Assembly (NCBI GenBank): GCA_041635755.1
Contig: JBFKUL010000171.1
Coordinates: forward strand, 1-6,481
Direction: 5' to 3'
Origin: JBFKUL01 sp041635755
GTDB lineage: Bacteria > Pseudomonadota > Gammaproteobacteria > Burkholderiales > SG8-39
DNA: 6,481 bases
This document shows, in pieces, positions 5,491-6,481 of the stretch; the first letter of the stretch is position 1; each line of letters opens with the position of its first letter. The notes beneath the pieces were generated by a model. It was not told where the DNA came from and ran no database searches. It saw nothing but the letters and a program-made list of their open reading frames with translations. A program made the translations under genes and the position numbers.

Positions 5491-6481
5491 CTAAAGGAAG
5501 AACTCGGAGGGATCGAAGCTGACGGTGCTGGGCTCGAGCGTACGCCGGATGCGGTAAGGCTCCTCCGGAGTGGCCATCGGCTCCTTCATCAAGTCAAGGA
5601 TCAGCTGCGGCCGCTTCGGCTGCCCCTGCGCATCGAGCACCACCATGACGCGCGGCTTGAGTCGCCGCACCAGGTTTTGCGCAATCACGATGCCGGTCTC
5701 CCCGGTGTTCAGCTCGACCACGCTGCCGACCGGAAATATGCCGATGCACTGAATGAATTGCTCGACCAGCGCCTCATGAAACAGCGTACCGCGACCCTTG
5801 TGCAACACGCCGAGCGCGTTCGACGGAGACATCTCGTGGGCATAGGGCCGGCTCTTGGTGAGCGCGTCGAAAGTGTCCGCAATCGCCGCGATCGACCCGT
5901 AAAGCGGAATCTCGACGCCCTTGAGCCGTCTCGGGTAACCGCTGCCATTGTGCCGCTCATGGTGCAACGCGGCCAGCGCGGGCAGTTCGGGCGGCAGATC
6001 CGGGGTTTCTCGCAACTGCTCGACCGTATGCGTGACATGCGTTTTGGCAAGCTCGAACTCTTCGCGTGTAAGCGGCCCCTTCTTGTCGATCAGCGTGTTG
6101 GGCAGCTTCACCTTGCCCACGTCCTGAAGCAGCCCGAGCAACCCGAGCAGCTCGATGTCCTCGCGAGGAAGTTGCAGGAAGCGCCCGAACACCACCATGT
6201 AGATCGACACGTCGAGGCTGTGCGAAAGCGTGTAAGTGCCCTTGCTGCGAAGGCGCGAGACGAGCAGCAACGCGTCCGGGTTGCGCACGATGCATTCGGT
6301 GATATTGGAGACGGCCTCGCGCAGGCGGCGCCCGTCGAGCACCTTGCCCGTCTGCGCCCAGTCGAGCATCTCGTCGATGAACGCCGAGCTTTCGACGTAA
6401 ATATCGCGTGCGCGGCCAACCTCCGACTCGATCGGCGTAAAGGTCGCTGGATAGATCGTGATGCCCCGCACCGATGGCGCC
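5491..6481 (-). CDS. HD-GYP-domain protein with QD in place of HD (5' end outside window)
   Basis: The frame is open to the window edge. A GTG at 6471 would give 326 residues, but in-frame codons continue upstream (Ala-Pro-Ser) and the visible start falls mid-domain. The true start, probably with a DUF3391-type N-terminal domain as in typical ~400-residue relatives, is therefore outside. Numbering from the GTG: a helical lead-in (EVGRARDIYVESSAF, 17-31), then NPDALL (64-69), SHSLDVS (83-89), LLQDVGKVKLP (114-124), KTHVTHTVEQL (143-153), HHERHNGSGYP (170-180) and IADTFDALTKSRPY (197-210). The tail FIQCIGIFPVGSVVELNTGETG (239-260) is typical of HD-GYP proteins. The family hydrolyses c-di-GMP through a metal centre. 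Here the His of the HD pair is Gln116 (codon CAG, 6124-6126), while the GYP motif and the other His/Asp ligands remain. Activity is therefore uncertain. It is cotranscribed with the EAL gene across an 11-base gap; the promoter lies outside the window. Confidence 0.88.
   Translation of the reverse strand, partial: APSVRGITIYPATFTPIESEVGRARDIYVESSAFIDEMLDWAQTGKVLDGRRLREAVSNITECIVRNPDALLLVSRLRSKGTYTLSHSLDVSIYMVVFGRFLQLPREDIELLGLLGLLQDVGKVKLPNTLIDKKGPLTREEFELAKTHVTHTVEQLRETPDLPPELPALAALHHERHNGSGYPRRLKGVEIPLYGSIAAIADTFDALTKSRPYAHEMSPSNALGVLHKGRGTLFHEALVEQFIQCIGIFPVGSVVELNTGETGIVIAQNLVRRLKPRVMVVLDAQGQPKRPQLILDLMKEPMATPEEPYRIRRTLEPSTVSFDPSEFFL

Noticed and set aside
4208..5494. 428-codon open frame on the plus strand, antisense to the EAL gene
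   Set aside because: The product is rich in Arg, His, Gln, Leu and Ala with no recognisable motif. It is the mirror of the well-supported EAL coding frame.
6469..6471. GTG as the true start of the HD-GYP gene
   Set aside because: The frame stays open upstream to the window edge, and relatives have a further N-terminal domain before this point. The gene is better treated as 5'-incomplete.

Overview
The window is GC-rich (I estimate about two-thirds G+C by eye) and almost fully coding. It looks like a chromosomal segment of a Gram-negative Pseudomonadota, most likely a betaproteobacterium. That placement is inferred from base composition, an exported DUF481-type protein, an inner-membrane AsmA protein, a cN-I type 5'-nucleotidase and c-di-GMP phosphodiesterase families. 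There are no tRNA or rRNA genes, CRISPR arrays, insertion sequences or phage genes.

Layout: (1) positions 1-153, minus strand, hold the first 51 codons of an exported DUF481-type protein. (2) Positions 154-398 are a divergent intergenic region with a sigma70-like promoter reading right and an imperfect hairpin. (3) Positions 399-1310, plus strand, encode a cytosolic cN-I family 5'-nucleotidase. (4) A 51-base gap with a small hairpin and a very strong Shine-Dalgarno sequence leads into a 768-residue AsmA-family protein (1362-3668, plus). (5) The AsmA gene meets a convergent EAL-domain gene (3665-5479, minus), and their stop codons share the four bases CTAG. (6) Eleven bases upstream of the EAL gene lies the end of an HD-GYP-domain gene (5491 to beyond 6481, minus), whose N-terminus is outside the window.

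The rightward pair (nucleotidase, AsmA) probably forms one transcription unit, without an obvious functional link. The leftward pair is coherent: both are of types that degrade the second messenger cyclic di-GMP. Both carry departures from consensus. The HD-GYP protein has Gln-Asp where the His-Asp pair should be. The EAL protein has EGL instead of EAL, although every other catalytic residue I can place is present, and it carries a degenerate GGDEF domain (GRDEF). Its N-terminal ~165 residues match no family I recognise with confidence.

I see no clearly new system. The points most worth checking are the QD substitution, the unassigned sensor-like N-terminus of the EAL protein, the 27-base perfect palindrome inside the nucleotidase gene, and the shared-stop convergent junction.
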